Shown: positions 24,054-31,550 of the stretch, in pieces
How positions within the stretch are numbered: position 1 is the stretch's first letter
Layout of the letters: each line of letters starts with the position of its first letter
NCBI RefSeq assembly: GCF_005503625.1
Contig: NZ_SCMX01000007.1
Coordinates: 62,001-126,000 of the forward strand
Origin: Cupriavidus sp. 2SB
GTDB lineage: Bacteria; Pseudomonadota; Gammaproteobacteria; Burkholderiales; Burkholderiaceae
Direction of reading: 5' to 3'
Length of the DNA: 64,000 nucleotides
Notes under the pieces: model-generated
Databases searched by the model: none
The model's input: only the letters and a program-made list of their open reading frames with translations
What the model was told of the DNA's origin: nothing
Translations under genes and position numbers: made by a program

Positions 24054-24479
24054 TTAGATGAACGTGCTATCTCCCTGGTTGCCATCGTCTGCATACCCCT
24101 GCTCTTGGGGGGGCGGACCGTCATCGTGTCCGTCCGCGCCCCCTTGCCGGCCGCCCAGCATTTGCATTTGGTCCGCAATGATCTCGGTGCTGTACTTGTC
24201 CTGGCCAGACTGATCCTGCCACTTCCGCGTGCGGATGCGGCCTTCGATGTAGACCGACGAACCCTTCCGCAGGTACTGACCTGCAATTTCAGCCAGCTTC
24301 CCGAAAAAGGCGACACGGTGCCATTCGGTGGCTTCCTTGAACTCGCCAGACTGCTTGTCCTTGTAGCGGTCGGTCGTCGCCAGCCGGATATTGGTCACGG
24401 CATCGCCGCTGGGCATGTAGCGGGTTTCCGGGTCCGCACCGAGGTTCCCGACCAGAATCACCTTGTTTACCGATGCCAT
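24054..24479 (-). CDS. ssb: Single-stranded DNA-binding protein
   Basis: 141 aa from ATG 24479 with AAAGGAAG upstream. An OB-fold covers residues 1-110 with the SSB signature [20 protein letters not shown], then [22 protein letters not shown] and [12 protein letters not shown]. It would coat single strands entering during conjugation. The C-terminus is short and ends GDSTFI; the usual DDDIPF-type acidic tip that recruits partner proteins is not present in standard form. It is followed by a terminator and lies downstream of rdgC. Confidence 0.93.
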   Translation of the reverse strand: MASVNKVILVGNLGADPETRYMPSGDAVTNIRLATTDRYKDKQSGEFKEATEWHRVAFFGKLAEIAGQYLRKGSSVYIEGRIRTRKWQDQSGQDKYSTEIIADQMQMLGGRQGGADGHDDGPPPQEQGYADDGNQGDSTFI

Positions 24480-24636
24480 CAAACGCTTCCTTTCAATACC
24501 CCCAGTCGGAGGCTCAACGACGAATTGAGTGATGGTGCATTCCTGACTTCCCACCACCCGCTATGACCAGCAGCTCGCTCATGCGCTGCCACCGATGTCC
24601 GGCCTCTGGTGCCCCCGGCATTGCTGCCCGCCGCGG

Positions 24637-25542
24637 TCACTCTGCAACGTACTCCGCTTCGCCTCCCAGGCTCTCTATCAGGTCCGGGAGAAAACGTGAC
24701 AGCTCACCTGTCATGATGGCAAAAGAGGACTGGAACACGGCCTCAGCGTCCTCCCCATCGAGATTGACCTCTCCCATCACGGCGTCGAGGAACGCAATCC
24801 GCTTAACCTGGCACTTATCTGTGAGGATGAAGCTAACGCGGTCAGTCCACGTCATCGCCAGCTTGGTGGGACGCTTTCCCTCGAGGATGTGCTGCCGGAT
24901 CTCGTCTCGCTCCAATGAAAGGCGCGTGTACTTGACCGTTGGCTTCTCTGCGTCTGTGCCCTTCAGCTCGCACTCGCGATCGACCGTGAAGTTGTACGGT
25001 GCTTCGTTCGAGGTTAGCCAGTCGGACATCGCCTGGGCCGGCGAGAGATTCGTTTGGGCCAGCGCGATCGGGATCGTTTCAGCCGTTCGAATCAGATCGC
25101 TAACCACGTCGTCGGCCTTGGACGGAGTCGAGGTATCCATCGCGACCCATCCATCGGCGGCATTGATCCACACCTGAATCGTCGCCTGCTTTGGGAAAGC
25201 CCGTGGCAATAGCTCCGTGAGGGCCTGCTCTTTAATCTCCTTGAGCACCTTGCGGCCCGGCTTATAGCCGTTTCGCTCCTCATACTCACGTGCCCGTTGC
25301 TCGACCAACTTCCGGATGGCCTCCCCGGGCACCGATTTCGTCTCAATGCGGAGGGCAACCAACCACTGCTTCCCATGGGCATGAACAAGCGGGCCATTGT
25401 CCCGCGGGCTGACCCAACCAGATGACTTCATATCCTGGCTGCCGCATGGATGAAATGGCCGCTTCTTCAGCAAGGCTTCGAGGCCGTCTGATGTCATGGG
25501 CCAATCCTTGGTCAGGCGGTAAAGGTGCAGGTTTGAGAACAA
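24637..25542 (-). CDS. rdgC: Recombination-associated protein RdgC
   Basis: 301 aa. It starts at TTG 25542 (MFSNLHLYRLTKDW), which matches the family start MWFKNLQLYRL closely, and AGAGGAG sits upstream. Conserved blocks FHPCGSQDMKSSGWVSPRD and the KEIKEQALTELLPRAF region are present. Known RdgC is a ring-shaped DNA-binding protein that limits RecA action. On a conjugative element it may protect incoming DNA from recombination. Its position beside ssb and upstream of small unknown genes suggests one leftward recombination operon, probably transcribed from the motif at 25999. Confidence 0.92.
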   Translation of the reverse strand: MFSNLHLYRLTKDWPMTSDGLEALLKKRPFHPCGSQDMKSSGWVSPRDNGPLVHAHGKQWLVALRIETKSVPGEAIRKLVEQRAREYEERNGYKPGRKVLKEIKEQALTELLPRAFPKQATIQVWINAADGWVAMDTSTPSKADDVVSDLIRTAETIPIALAQTNLSPAQAMSDWLTSNEAPYNFTVDRECELKGTDAEKPTVKYTRLSLERDEIRQHILEGKRPTKLAMTWTDRVSFILTDKCQVKRIAFLDAVMGEVNLDGEDAEAVFQSSFAIMTGELSRFLPDLIESLGGEAEYVAE

Positions 25543-25625
25543 GGACTCTCCTCTGAATGGTGACTCTGCAGCTGTGTTGATGCGGCCCGCCGGCGGGGAA
25601 CAGCCGGTGCCGGCGAGACGTCAGC

Positions 25626-25952
25626 TCAGATGGGCGATTGGCCAGGCGGCGAGCCGGGAAGGGCCAGGATGGCGGGGGGCAAGCGCCCGAGCTCGGCCGC
25701 GGTCAATTGGTCCACGGACAGACCGAGGCGCAGTGCCGCGGCAGCGGCAGACTCCTTGTGCGCAAACCGCATTTGGCGGTGCGACCTACCGATCGCAATC
25801 CAGCGGCATTGCTCGTCTGTTATCGTGCCTACTCCGTCACATTGCGGGCAGGGAGCCGTTCTTGTCAGACGGAGCCTTCCTGTAGAGTCCGTAACGAAAC
25901 CACTCACCCGTTTCTTGCCCTCACACGAGGGACAGGAATGATGTATGTCCAT
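25626..25952 (-). CDS. DnaJ-type zinc-ribbon protein, 108 aa
   Basis: Residues 7-10 (CPSC) and 35-38 (CPQC), in CPSCEGKKRV and CPQCDGVGTIT, make a CXXCXG zinc ribbon as in DnaJ. The C-terminal half (FAHKESAAAAALRLGLSVDQLTAAEL) looks like a helix-turn-helix. Such a protein could be the regulator of the operon, since it is the first gene after the leftward promoter motif, and it sits 83 bp ahead of rdgC. The start is ATG 25952, with only a weak AGGGA site upstream. The regulator role is an inference. Confidence 0.6.
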   Translation of the reverse strand: MDIHHSCPSCEGKKRVSGFVTDSTGRLRLTRTAPCPQCDGVGTITDEQCRWIAIGRSHRQMRFAHKESAAAAALRLGLSVDQLTAAELGRLPPAILALPGSPPGQSPI

Positions 25953-25998
25953 AGGCTCGGTCCCTGGTCAATTTGGCGCTCGGCGTTCGTAATTGCAT

Positions 25999-26017
25999 TG
26001 TCACGCCATATCACGTA
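25999..26017 (-). promoter_or_regulatory. Leftward transfer-promoter motif before the zinc-ribbon/rdgC/ssb operon
   Basis: On the minus strand the sequence reads GCATACGTGATATGGCG, close to TACGTGTTATG of the traE promoter. Confidence 0.45.
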
Positions 26018-26090
26018 TGCATACCGTCATTGTATCGCAATGACTCAAGGCACAGACGTGCAATGTTGTCTGATAGCCTCAGTGTCCATA

Positions 26091-26137
26091 AAAAAGGCAA
26101 GGCCCCTCGACATCTCACTGTCGAGGGGCCTTGCCCA
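26091..26137 (-). terminator. Strong rho-independent terminator (leftward)
   Basis: Perfect 17-bp stem GGCAAGGCCCCTCGACA / TGTCGAGGGGCCTTGCC with a 6-nt loop; AAAAAA on the left gives the leftward U-tract. It ends the gene at 26255-26461. Confidence 0.95.
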
Positions 26138-26254
26138 CTTCACGGTTCGAGAGCGTCCTCTCGATGTCGCACCGTTGGCGTTTCAGTTCAACCTGTTACC
26201 CCGTCCGGAACGCACCTGACACCGGGGTATGAAACGCTTAGCCTGATAAAGCCG

Positions 26255-26461
26255 TCAGATCACCCTCGAGAGGGTAGCGTAGGCCTGATCATTCATGACG
26301 TTCACCATGTCGACGGCAGCGCATTCGTCCACCGCAAGTACTCGGACTGTCTCAACCAGATCGAGTCCGCGATCGACGACGACGTGATGCGGCACCTCCT
26401 CTAGCTCCAAGGAGCCTCTCTCTCGCGTGGCAACCGCCTGTACCGCGCATCGATAGTCCAT
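26255..26461 (-). CDS. Small hypothetical protein, 68 aa
   Basis: ATG 26461 is chosen because TGGAGGT lies nine bases upstream on this strand; starts at 26476 and 26521 have no site. The peptide begins MDYRCAVQAVATRERGSL, is valine-rich in the middle (HHVVVDRGLDLVETVRVLAVDE) and ends helical. It reads like a small beta/alpha domain. It is a single-gene leftward unit ending at a very strong terminator. Divergent from the primase gene. No family recognised. Confidence 0.55.
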   Translation of the reverse strand: MDYRCAVQAVATRERGSLELEEVPHHVVVDRGLDLVETVRVLAVDECAAVDMVNVMNDQAYATLSRVI

Positions 26462-26652
26462 ATTCTCGACCTCCATTAGCAGTTTCTTGACCAAACCCCA
26501 CAAAGAGGGCTTCTGTACCACGTAACCATAAGTCTATCGGCCATCACCGGACAAGGGAAACTACCCCGGGGTAGCGACGACCCAAACGGCCCCACTTATG
26601 GACCTGCGTGATTCATCTCCTGGCATCAAGGAATTTCATCAGGAGCATCCAG
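26462..26652. promoter_or_regulatory. Divergent intergenic region with 14-bp palindrome and leader element
   Basis: A perfect palindrome CTACCCCGGGGTAG at 26561-26574 lies between the two divergent genes. To its right, GATTCATCTCCTGGCATCAAGGAATTTC (26610-26637) is a leader-family element with a TCCT / AGGA pairing. Confidence 0.5.
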
Positions 26653-27702
26653 ATGGCTAACAGCAATCCAAAGGACTGGAAAGTCGATTTCTCCAAGGTG
26701 CGCAAAGCTTTCCCTCTCGATTGGGTCTTCGAGCGCATGCTTGGTGCAATCCCCAAGCCCATGAGCGGCACGATCCGTTACTCGATCTGCCCGAATCCGG
26801 AATGCGGTGCGTCTTCCGAGGGTTCGGTGAAGGTGAGTGTGAAGGACGACACTTGGAAGTGCTTCGCGTGCAACAAGCACGGTGACGTGATTGAAGCTGC
26901 TTCTCTGTACTTGGGTAAGTCTCCCGTCGAGACTGCGCTGGAGCTCAGCGGTGCTGACACGGACGCTATCCGTTCGTACACGCCCCCAAAGCCGAAGCCA
27001 GCGATCGAGAGGGATGACTCGGCTCTTGAAGAAGTCTTCTCCAAGCTTGTTGCTGCGCTGCCCGAACCGTCTCGCGATGGTATCGAGTACCTTGCCGGTC
27101 GAGGAATCTCGCCGGAGATCACTCGAACCGCCTGTCGAAAGGGCATCCTTCTGACGCTTCCGTCAAACCCAAAGGAAGCAAAGGAGTTTCTACTTCACCA
27201 CATTGGGCAGGACCTCATGACGAGAGCCGGCTTGTGGAAGGAAGGATCAAAAGCGCCTGCAGCAGCTTTCCGTCCTCTGGTTCTGGTGTCGAACAACCGG
27301 AGGGCTGCGGAGTTTCGCTACTTGCGTGCGACGCGATCCGACGAGGTCAAATCGCTACGCTACGGAACGATTGCTCCGTGGGGATGGCTTGGTGAATCGA
27401 AGCAACGCATTTTGATCACCGAGGGCTGCATCGACTTGCTGTCTGCTGTCGCACTGGGCACGAAGCGAAGCATAATGGGACTGCCAGGTTGCGAAAACTG
27501 GCGCCCAGAATGGTTCGAAACGTTCCGCGGAGCAGACGTTTTGGCTGCATTTGACGATGATGATGCAGGGCGAACCGCGTTGGAGAAAATTCGACCTGTC
27601 CTGGAGGCTGCAGTTGGCGGACCGATCGGTACGTACACGCTGCCACCTGGCGCGAAGGATCTCAACGAGGAGCTCAAGCTCAAACTCGGTCTAAAAATGT
27701 AG
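26653..27702 (+). CDS. DNA primase-like protein (CHC2 zinc finger and TOPRIM)
   Basis: 349 aa, ATG 26653 after CAGGAG. An N-terminal CHC2-type zinc finger is visible: CPNPECG near residue 39 and WKCFACNKHGDVI near 63. A TOPRIM domain follows at about 245-330, with ITEGCIDLLSA (catalytic Glu) and AFDDDDAGRTA (acidic metal-binding cluster). Between them a region GIEYLAGRGISPE matches the linker of phage and plasmid primases. It would make RNA primers for the complementary strand after transfer or for element replication. No helicase domain is present. Single-gene unit ended by a strong terminator. Confidence 0.85.
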   Translation: MANSNPKDWKVDFSKVRKAFPLDWVFERMLGAIPKPMSGTIRYSICPNPECGASSEGSVKVSVKDDTWKCFACNKHGDVIEAASLYLGKSPVETALELSGADTDAIRSYTPPKPKPAIERDDSALEEVFSKLVAALPEPSRDGIEYLAGRGISPEITRTACRKGILLTLPSNPKEAKEFLLHHIGQDLMTRAGLWKEGSKAPAAAFRPLVLVSNNRRAAEFRYLRATRSDEVKSLRYGTIAPWGWLGESKQRILITEGCIDLLSAVALGTKRSIMGLPGCENWRPEWFETFRGADVLAAFDDDDAGRTALEKIRPVLEAAVGGPIGTYTLPPGAKDLNEELKLKLGLKM

Positions 27703-27709
27703 TCACCCA

Positions 27710-27741
27710 AGCCCGGCTTCCCCGCCGGGCTTTTTCTTTTT
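27710..27741 (+). terminator. Rho-independent terminator
   Basis: AGCCCGGC / GCCGGGCT stem and TTTTTCTTTTT tail. Confidence 0.9.
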
Positions 27742-27780
27742 GTACCCCACCTGTAGCGGGATCGCTACGCCAGTCTTCCA

Positions 27781-27800
27781 CATACGCGTTAAAATAGCGT
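27781..27800 (+). promoter_or_regulatory. Transfer-promoter-like motif before the YcbK-like gene
   Basis: ATACGCGTTAAAATAGCG, close to the GTACGCGTTATTC form before the OmpA-like gene. Confidence 0.4.
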
Positions 27801-27852
27801 CCAGCTTTACCAACGGGCGTGAAGGCTTGACGGCCATCAAGAGCGCCCAGCA

Positions 27853-28416
27853 ATGGAGTGCATTCCCTTGGACAGACGGCGATTTCTTACCTGCACTGCC
27901 GGCGCGTTGATCGCCACGTGCACCGACCCATTATTTGCACGGACAGACCCGCATTTCTGGGAGCGCCCAAGGCGCCTTTGGATCAAGACGGAGGTTCGTA
28001 AGGGAGTCATCGAGGAGATCAGCGAGACATACTGGGCCAACGACCGCGTGGTGTGGCCAGGCTACCTCGCTATCTGCCGCCTGATGCGCGATGTACGTGC
28101 CGATGCCGCAGTTCAGATGAGTACCACCCTGCTGGATATTCTCTATGGAATGCAAGGCTGGACGGAAATGAACGGACGTCGGAAGGTAATCGCATTGACC
28201 TCGGGCTACCGCACTAAACCAACCAATGAAGCCGTCGGCGGGAAGGGTGACTCCAGGCACATGAAGGGGGCCGCTGCGGATATCTTTATCCCCGGCGTCT
28301 CCGTTGCTGACATGGGCAAGCTCGCTCAGCACTTGCGGGGGGGCGGAGTTGGCTTCTACCCGTCAAAAGGCGTCGTCCACGTCGATGACGGCGATCTGCG
28401 CTCGTGGCGCTCATGA
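27853..28416 (+). CDS. YcbK-like M15-family peptidase (DUF882) with Tat-type signal
   Basis: 187 aa. The N-terminus carries a twin-arginine-like stretch (DRRRFLTCTAGALIATC). The catalytic region shows TSGYRT, then SRHMKGAAADIFI and VHVDDGDLRSW, the zinc-binding His/Asp pattern of M15 D,D-peptidase folds and the YcbK family. Such proteins cut or bind peptidoglycan cross-links and could open the wall for the pilus. The ATG at 27853 has no clear ribosome site; TTG 27868, after GGAG, is an alternative. It is separate from the other transfer genes. Confidence 0.8.
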   Translation: MECIPLDRRRFLTCTAGALIATCTDPLFARTDPHFWERPRRLWIKTEVRKGVIEEISETYWANDRVVWPGYLAICRLMRDVRADAAVQMSTTLLDILYGMQGWTEMNGRRKVIALTSGYRTKPTNEAVGGKGDSRHMKGAAADIFIPGVSVADMGKLAQHLRGGGVGFYPSKGVVHVDDGDLRSWRS

Positions 28417-28423
28417 TCCGCGC

Positions 28424-28440
28424 ATAACACGCATAACTAC
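28424..28440 (-). promoter_or_regulatory. Reverse copy of the promoter motif with no leftward gene
   Basis: On the minus strand the sequence reads TTATGCGTGTTATGCG. It points into the YcbK-like gene on the other strand, so it may be a chance match or drive an antisense RNA. Confidence 0.25.
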
Positions 28441-28442
28441 TC

Positions 28443-28471
28443 TTGAAGTATCGTTTCGATTCATTTAGTAT
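28443..28471 (+). promoter_or_regulatory. Sigma70-type promoter for a candidate small RNA
   Basis: -35 TTGAAG (28443-28448), 17-bp spacer, -10 TAGTAT (28466-28471). No ORF with a ribosome site follows before the terminator. Confidence 0.55.
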
Positions 28472-28477
28472 TACACC

Positions 28478-28617
28478 CATTGCTTGGCCTGACGGCCTAG
28501 TGAGACGTGCAGTAGCAGTTTGGGGATCGTGACTATTCCCTCCAATGGCCTCTCTACCTGACCCCTGAGTAGGCTTTTCTCCCGACCAGCTCCCCTCCCG
28601 AGAGCTGGTTTTTTTTT
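28478..28617 (+). ncRNA. Candidate intergenic small RNA of about 140 nt
   Basis: Begins about seven bases after the -10 at 28466-28471 and ends at a hairpin with nine T residues (28586-28617). It has an internal GGCC-tgac-GGCC hairpin near 28486-28497. The region has no ORF of note and is more AT-rich near its 5' end than its surroundings. Function unknown: a transfer or copy-control RNA is possible. The terminator could equally serve the gene ending at 28416. Confidence 0.45.
28586..28617 (+). terminator. Rho-independent terminator with nine-T tail
   Basis: CCAGCTC / GAGCTGG stem followed by TTTTTTTTT. Confidence 0.9.
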
Positions 28618-28630
28618 GATGTCCCGGCGC

Positions 28631-28663
28631 AAAAAAGAACAACGGCCGCCAAGGGCGGCCGGC
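28631..28663 (-). terminator. Rho-independent terminator (leftward)
   Basis: GGCCGCC-aag-GGCGGCC stem with an AAAAAA run on the left; it ends the leftward traD operon. Confidence 0.85.
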
Positions 28664-28685
28664 TTATGTTGAGTCTAGCCCGGAG

Positions 28686-29579
28686 CTAGTACAGCTTCGA
28701 CCAGGAGATCTGATTGGCCAGCGGCCGGTACGGCGTAGCCGATAGATCGATCGCCCTCAACGTAGGATTCCGGCCAGTGAGATACCAGTTGTCGTTCTGT
28801 TGCGACATCAAATACCTTTCGGCCATCTGCTGCAGCGCCCGGCGATATCGGTCCACGTTCTCGCCACCGGACGCCTCTTCCAGAAGAGCGGCCGACCGGA
28901 TTCCCGGCTGCAACCACGCAGCCCGCGCCAACATGTAGCCTTCGTCTCCTGCGACAATGTAGATCTCCCCCTCGACGGCATCAGGCACTGGATCGATCAT
29001 GAAGGGGAACTCCACGGGCAGGACCAGCCAGCGACGCCAGAACTCATAGTGAATTCGCAGTCGAAGGACATCCTTGCGCGTCCCCAGCGTTTCGCAGCAC
29101 CGCTCAAAGTTCACTTCGCCCAACGTGCGCCCGAACAGCCACTGTGCCGCCTTCACCAGTTGATCTGGCTTGGTCCGTTTGTCGAACAACGCCTCAACGT
29201 TCGCCTTGACGATCCGGTAGCAGAGACGTTCCACGCCCTCCTCGAAGTCCTCCTCTGTCAGGTTTCTCAGGTAATCTTCTTTCCGCCGTTTTTGGGTCGT
29301 TCCAGCGTTGGGAATATTACTGAGTGCGGCGAGAGCAAGTTCTTCGCTAAAAGGACGTGCGAGTCCAGTAGCTTCTTCATCCCCCACAGGAGCCATTTCG
29401 CCGTCGCCGTCAGAATCGCTAAGATCGAAGGCGTCAAGATCTTTGAAAAGATTGGAACAATCAAAGCTCTCAAGCCAGCGATGCACATCGCGAGGGTCAG
29501 ACAGATCCCCGCGATCACCAGAAACACCATCCAATCCGACGTGATCATAGCCATGCTCCCAGTTTAGGTTTTCACTCAT
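28686..29579 (-). CDS. Hypothetical protein of the traD operon, 297 aa
   Basis: ATG 29579 has CGGAG eight bases upstream on this strand. The first 100 residues are very acidic (FKDLDAFDLSDSDGDGEMA). The rest is an ordinary soluble domain with a conserved-looking helical block (NLTEEDFEEGVERLCYRIVKANVEALF). Codon third positions are only about 45% GC in the acidic part but clearly GC-rich after it. That hints the first 100 codons may not be the main coding frame; see the overlapping ORF at 29267-29548. It follows traD at 97 bp and ends near a terminator. Family unknown. Confidence 0.55.
   Translation of the reverse strand: MSENLNWEHGYDHVGLDGVSGDRGDLSDPRDVHRWLESFDCSNLFKDLDAFDLSDSDGDGEMAPVGDEEATGLARPFSEELALAALSNIPNAGTTQKRRKEDYLRNLTEEDFEEGVERLCYRIVKANVEALFDKRTKPDQLVKAAQWLFGRTLGEVNFERCCETLGTRKDVLRLRIHYEFWRRWLVLPVEFPFMIDPVPDAVEGEIYIVAGDEGYMLARAAWLQPGIRSAALLEEASGGENVDRYRRALQQMAERYLMSQQNDNWYLTGRNPTLRAIDLSATPYRPLANQISWSKLY
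29267..29548 (-). CDS. Candidate membrane protein overlapping another frame
   Basis: 93 aa in a different frame from the 29579 gene. ATG 29548 has GGGAG seven bases upstream on this strand; ATG 29554 is too close to it. It reads MITSDWMVFLVIAGICLTLAM, then a second hydrophobic run (LIVPIFSKILTPSILAILTATAKWLLWG), a typical inner-membrane protein. Third positions are about 80% GC at its start and about 60% further on, more host-like than in the overlapping frame (about 45%). So one of the two frames is likely spurious, or both are used. Its stop sits near 29267. Confidence 0.45.
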   Translation of the reverse strand: MITSDWMVFLVIAGICLTLAMCIAGLRALIVPIFSKILTPSILAILTATAKWLLWGMKKLLDSHVLLAKNLLSPHSVIFPTLERPKNGGKKIT

Positions 29580-29676
29580 ATCTTGCTCCGTACGTTGTGT
29601 TCCAGCCTTCCCGCCCAGTCGTGAGCGAGCGGGAGGGCCTGCTACTCAATCCCTGCCCTTAATTCGTGCGCGGGGG

Positions 29677-31446
29677 CTACTCGTTCGCCAGTTCCTGACC
29701 GAAATCTCTCTTCCGCCCACCGCTGGGGACGCTGCTCCCCCCGAGATACTTGTCGGCATTCTTGAAGAAGTCGGCACCTTCAACCTGGGGTCGTCGGAAG
29801 TGGTTGATGCGGAGTGGGCCGATCTCCCGCTGCAGTTTCTTGTCAATCGTGATCATGGGCACGCGAAGGTTAAAGACCGTATCTCCGCCGTACGTGACAA
29901 TGCACTCACCCTTGCCAAGCGCCTTGAGATCGTCAGGAGAAACCTTGTATTCCTCCTGTTCCCGCTGGCCCTCCGAGAATCCCGAACCTGCGCCAGCGCC
30001 ACCCTCCGGAGTCATATTCAGCAACGGCGAGTTCGTACTCTGGTTCTGTGTCGCACTCAACGACTTGGCAATACCCGTTTGGTAGCCAATGAGCTCCGCA
30101 CACTCTTCCGCCGTCGCCTGTGTCCCCACTTTGAACATGATCTTCGTCCAGGTGTTGCCGATCACCATCTCCTTGAACTCATCGGATACAGACTCAAGGT
30201 TGGCCATTGTTTGTACCGCGGGCCAGAGTGCGATGCGTGCGCTGCGTGACTGCTCGAATGGGCGGGCCAGGGATTGCACAGCGTAGCTACCTGCTTCATC
30301 CATGAAGACGAAGAAGGGAGGATTCGGGCGTTGGCTCTCAGGAAGTGCCTGCACCCAAGATATGGCGGTACGAAGATCACCGAGGAACATCTTCCCGAAG
30401 TTCGATGCCGCCTCGTTCTTTCCCATGGTCGGCAGTGCAACGTAGATGATCTTGTTGCTTTTGATCGCCTCGAAAAGATCGATCTCCGGTGTGTAGGTGT
30501 TCATGACCTTGCCGAAGCTACCGGTCCCGAACATATACATGCGGCCTCCAACTCCGCCGAAGGTCTCTCGCATCCGCTTGATGTCGACCATGTTCTCCAG
30601 CCCGGAGCCAGGTTTTCCACCACCCTTGTACTGTTCAAGGAATAGCGACAGGTTCTTCGTAGCGTCGTGATGGGGGCGCGTCTTTTTCAGCCGCGTCTCG
30701 AGCTCCTCCATCGCTCTGTGATTCATGAGCAGGATCGTGAAGTCGATGAAGTTGTAGGCTAGCCCGGCCGCCTGCATCGCGGCCACCAGGGTTGTAATGC
30801 CTTGGTTTGCGCTCTGCTTATAGTGGTCCGCCCCGGGATTCGAGTCGGTTGCCGGAATTAGCGAGAGGACGCGCGCAGATACTTCGTCTGGCTCCCCGCG
30901 CAGAATAGGGCTGTACGTGTGGCTCTTGTCCGGATCACCGGGGTTGAGGATGAGCAAGTCCTGTTCGCGACCGCACGCGCAGCAGTACTGGTAGACCGTC
31001 TCCATGTCCTCTGCAGTCAACTTGCCGTCCATGAAAATCAGGCCGCCGCCCCGCTGGATCTGCTGAAACATCAGCAATCTGCCCATCACGGTCTTCCCCA
31101 CGCCGGACTGGCCGCCGATGAAACCATGCCGCATCAAGTCGTCATCTGGCAGATACACTGGCTTACCGGTATCTGTCGTGAAGCCCAGCAACAGACCATC
31201 CGGCTTGGTCAACGCCGCGGCTGACTGAATGCTGATCTTCGATTCGAGGATGTTCTGTTGGCGCCAGAAGTCGAATAGCCTTGTGCCAAGGTATGTTGCG
31301 CCGGCGGCGCCAAGTGCCATTGGGACAGCCGCCGGTATGTTGGCAAAGTAGGGTGATGTCATCAAAGCGCCGGCGCCCATGGAACTGAGTGCGAGCGTGT
31401 CGCGTGTTCCGCCAAGCTTTGTCCGATAAATCTGATCAATGCTCAT
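29677..31446 (-). CDS. traD: Type IV coupling protein TraD
   Basis: 589 aa from ATG 31446 (GGAGG eight bases upstream). N-terminal membrane segments lie around residues 20-55 (SSMGAGALMT, AAVPMALGAAGATYLG). Walker A GGQSGVGKT is at 111-119 and Walker B FFVFMDEAGSY lies in the second half. The VirD4/TraD/TraG family ATPase pumps the relaxase-bound DNA strand to the secretion channel. The C-terminal region is short and ends in a basic acceptor-like tail (PSGGRKRDFGQELANE). It lies downstream of the Rad52-like gene across a hairpin at 31511-31544. Confidence 0.92.
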   Translation of the reverse strand: MSIDQIYRTKLGGTRDTLALSSMGAGALMTSPYFANIPAAVPMALGAAGATYLGTRLFDFWRQQNILESKISIQSAAALTKPDGLLLGFTTDTGKPVYLPDDDLMRHGFIGGQSGVGKTVMGRLLMFQQIQRGGGLIFMDGKLTAEDMETVYQYCCACGREQDLLILNPGDPDKSHTYSPILRGEPDEVSARVLSLIPATDSNPGADHYKQSANQGITTLVAAMQAAGLAYNFIDFTILLMNHRAMEELETRLKKTRPHHDATKNLSLFLEQYKGGGKPGSGLENMVDIKRMRETFGGVGGRMYMFGTGSFGKVMNTYTPEIDLFEAIKSNKIIYVALPTMGKNEAASNFGKMFLGDLRTAISWVQALPESQRPNPPFFVFMDEAGSYAVQSLARPFEQSRSARIALWPAVQTMANLESVSDEFKEMVIGNTWTKIMFKVGTQATAEECAELIGYQTGIAKSLSATQNQSTNSPLLNMTPEGGAGAGSGFSEGQREQEEYKVSPDDLKALGKGECIVTYGGDTVFNLRVPMITIDKKLQREIGPLRINHFRRPQVEGADFFKNADKYLGGSSVPSGGRKRDFGQELANE

Positions 31447-31510
31447 GAGAGCTGCCTCCATTTCCAGCGCACCTGCATCCTTTCCTGGTACCGGTGCGCA
31501 TGCGTCGAGC

Positions 31511-31544
31511 AAAAAAGCCCCGGTGCGCGAGAAGCGACCGGGGC
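31511..31544 (-). terminator. Hairpin terminator or attenuator before traD
   Basis: GCCCCGGT / ACCGGGGC stem with AAAAAA on the left. It sits between the Rad52-like gene and traD, so it would attenuate traD expression rather than end the operon fully, unless traD has its own promoter. Confidence 0.75.
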
Positions 31545-31550
31545 AGTGGG

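Larger units (their letters stand above)
25953..26254. other. 302-bp intergenic region with promoter motif and terminator
   Basis: Holds a leftward transfer-promoter motif at about 25999-26015, a GTATCGCAATGAC block at 26033-26045 identical to that at the OmpA-like gene start, and a long hairpin at 26097-26136. No gene is supported, although an ATG lies within the shared block. Confidence 0.5.

Noticed and set aside
26040..26219. A small rightward gene starting at the ATG of the GTATCGCAATG block
   Set aside because: It would read through a strong leftward terminator stem and a low-complexity stretch, with no ribosome site; treated as non-coding.
28424..28440. Reverse transfer-promoter motif as a working promoter
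   Set aside because: No leftward gene lies downstream in reach; only an antisense transcript into the YcbK-like gene would result. Kept as a low-confidence site only.
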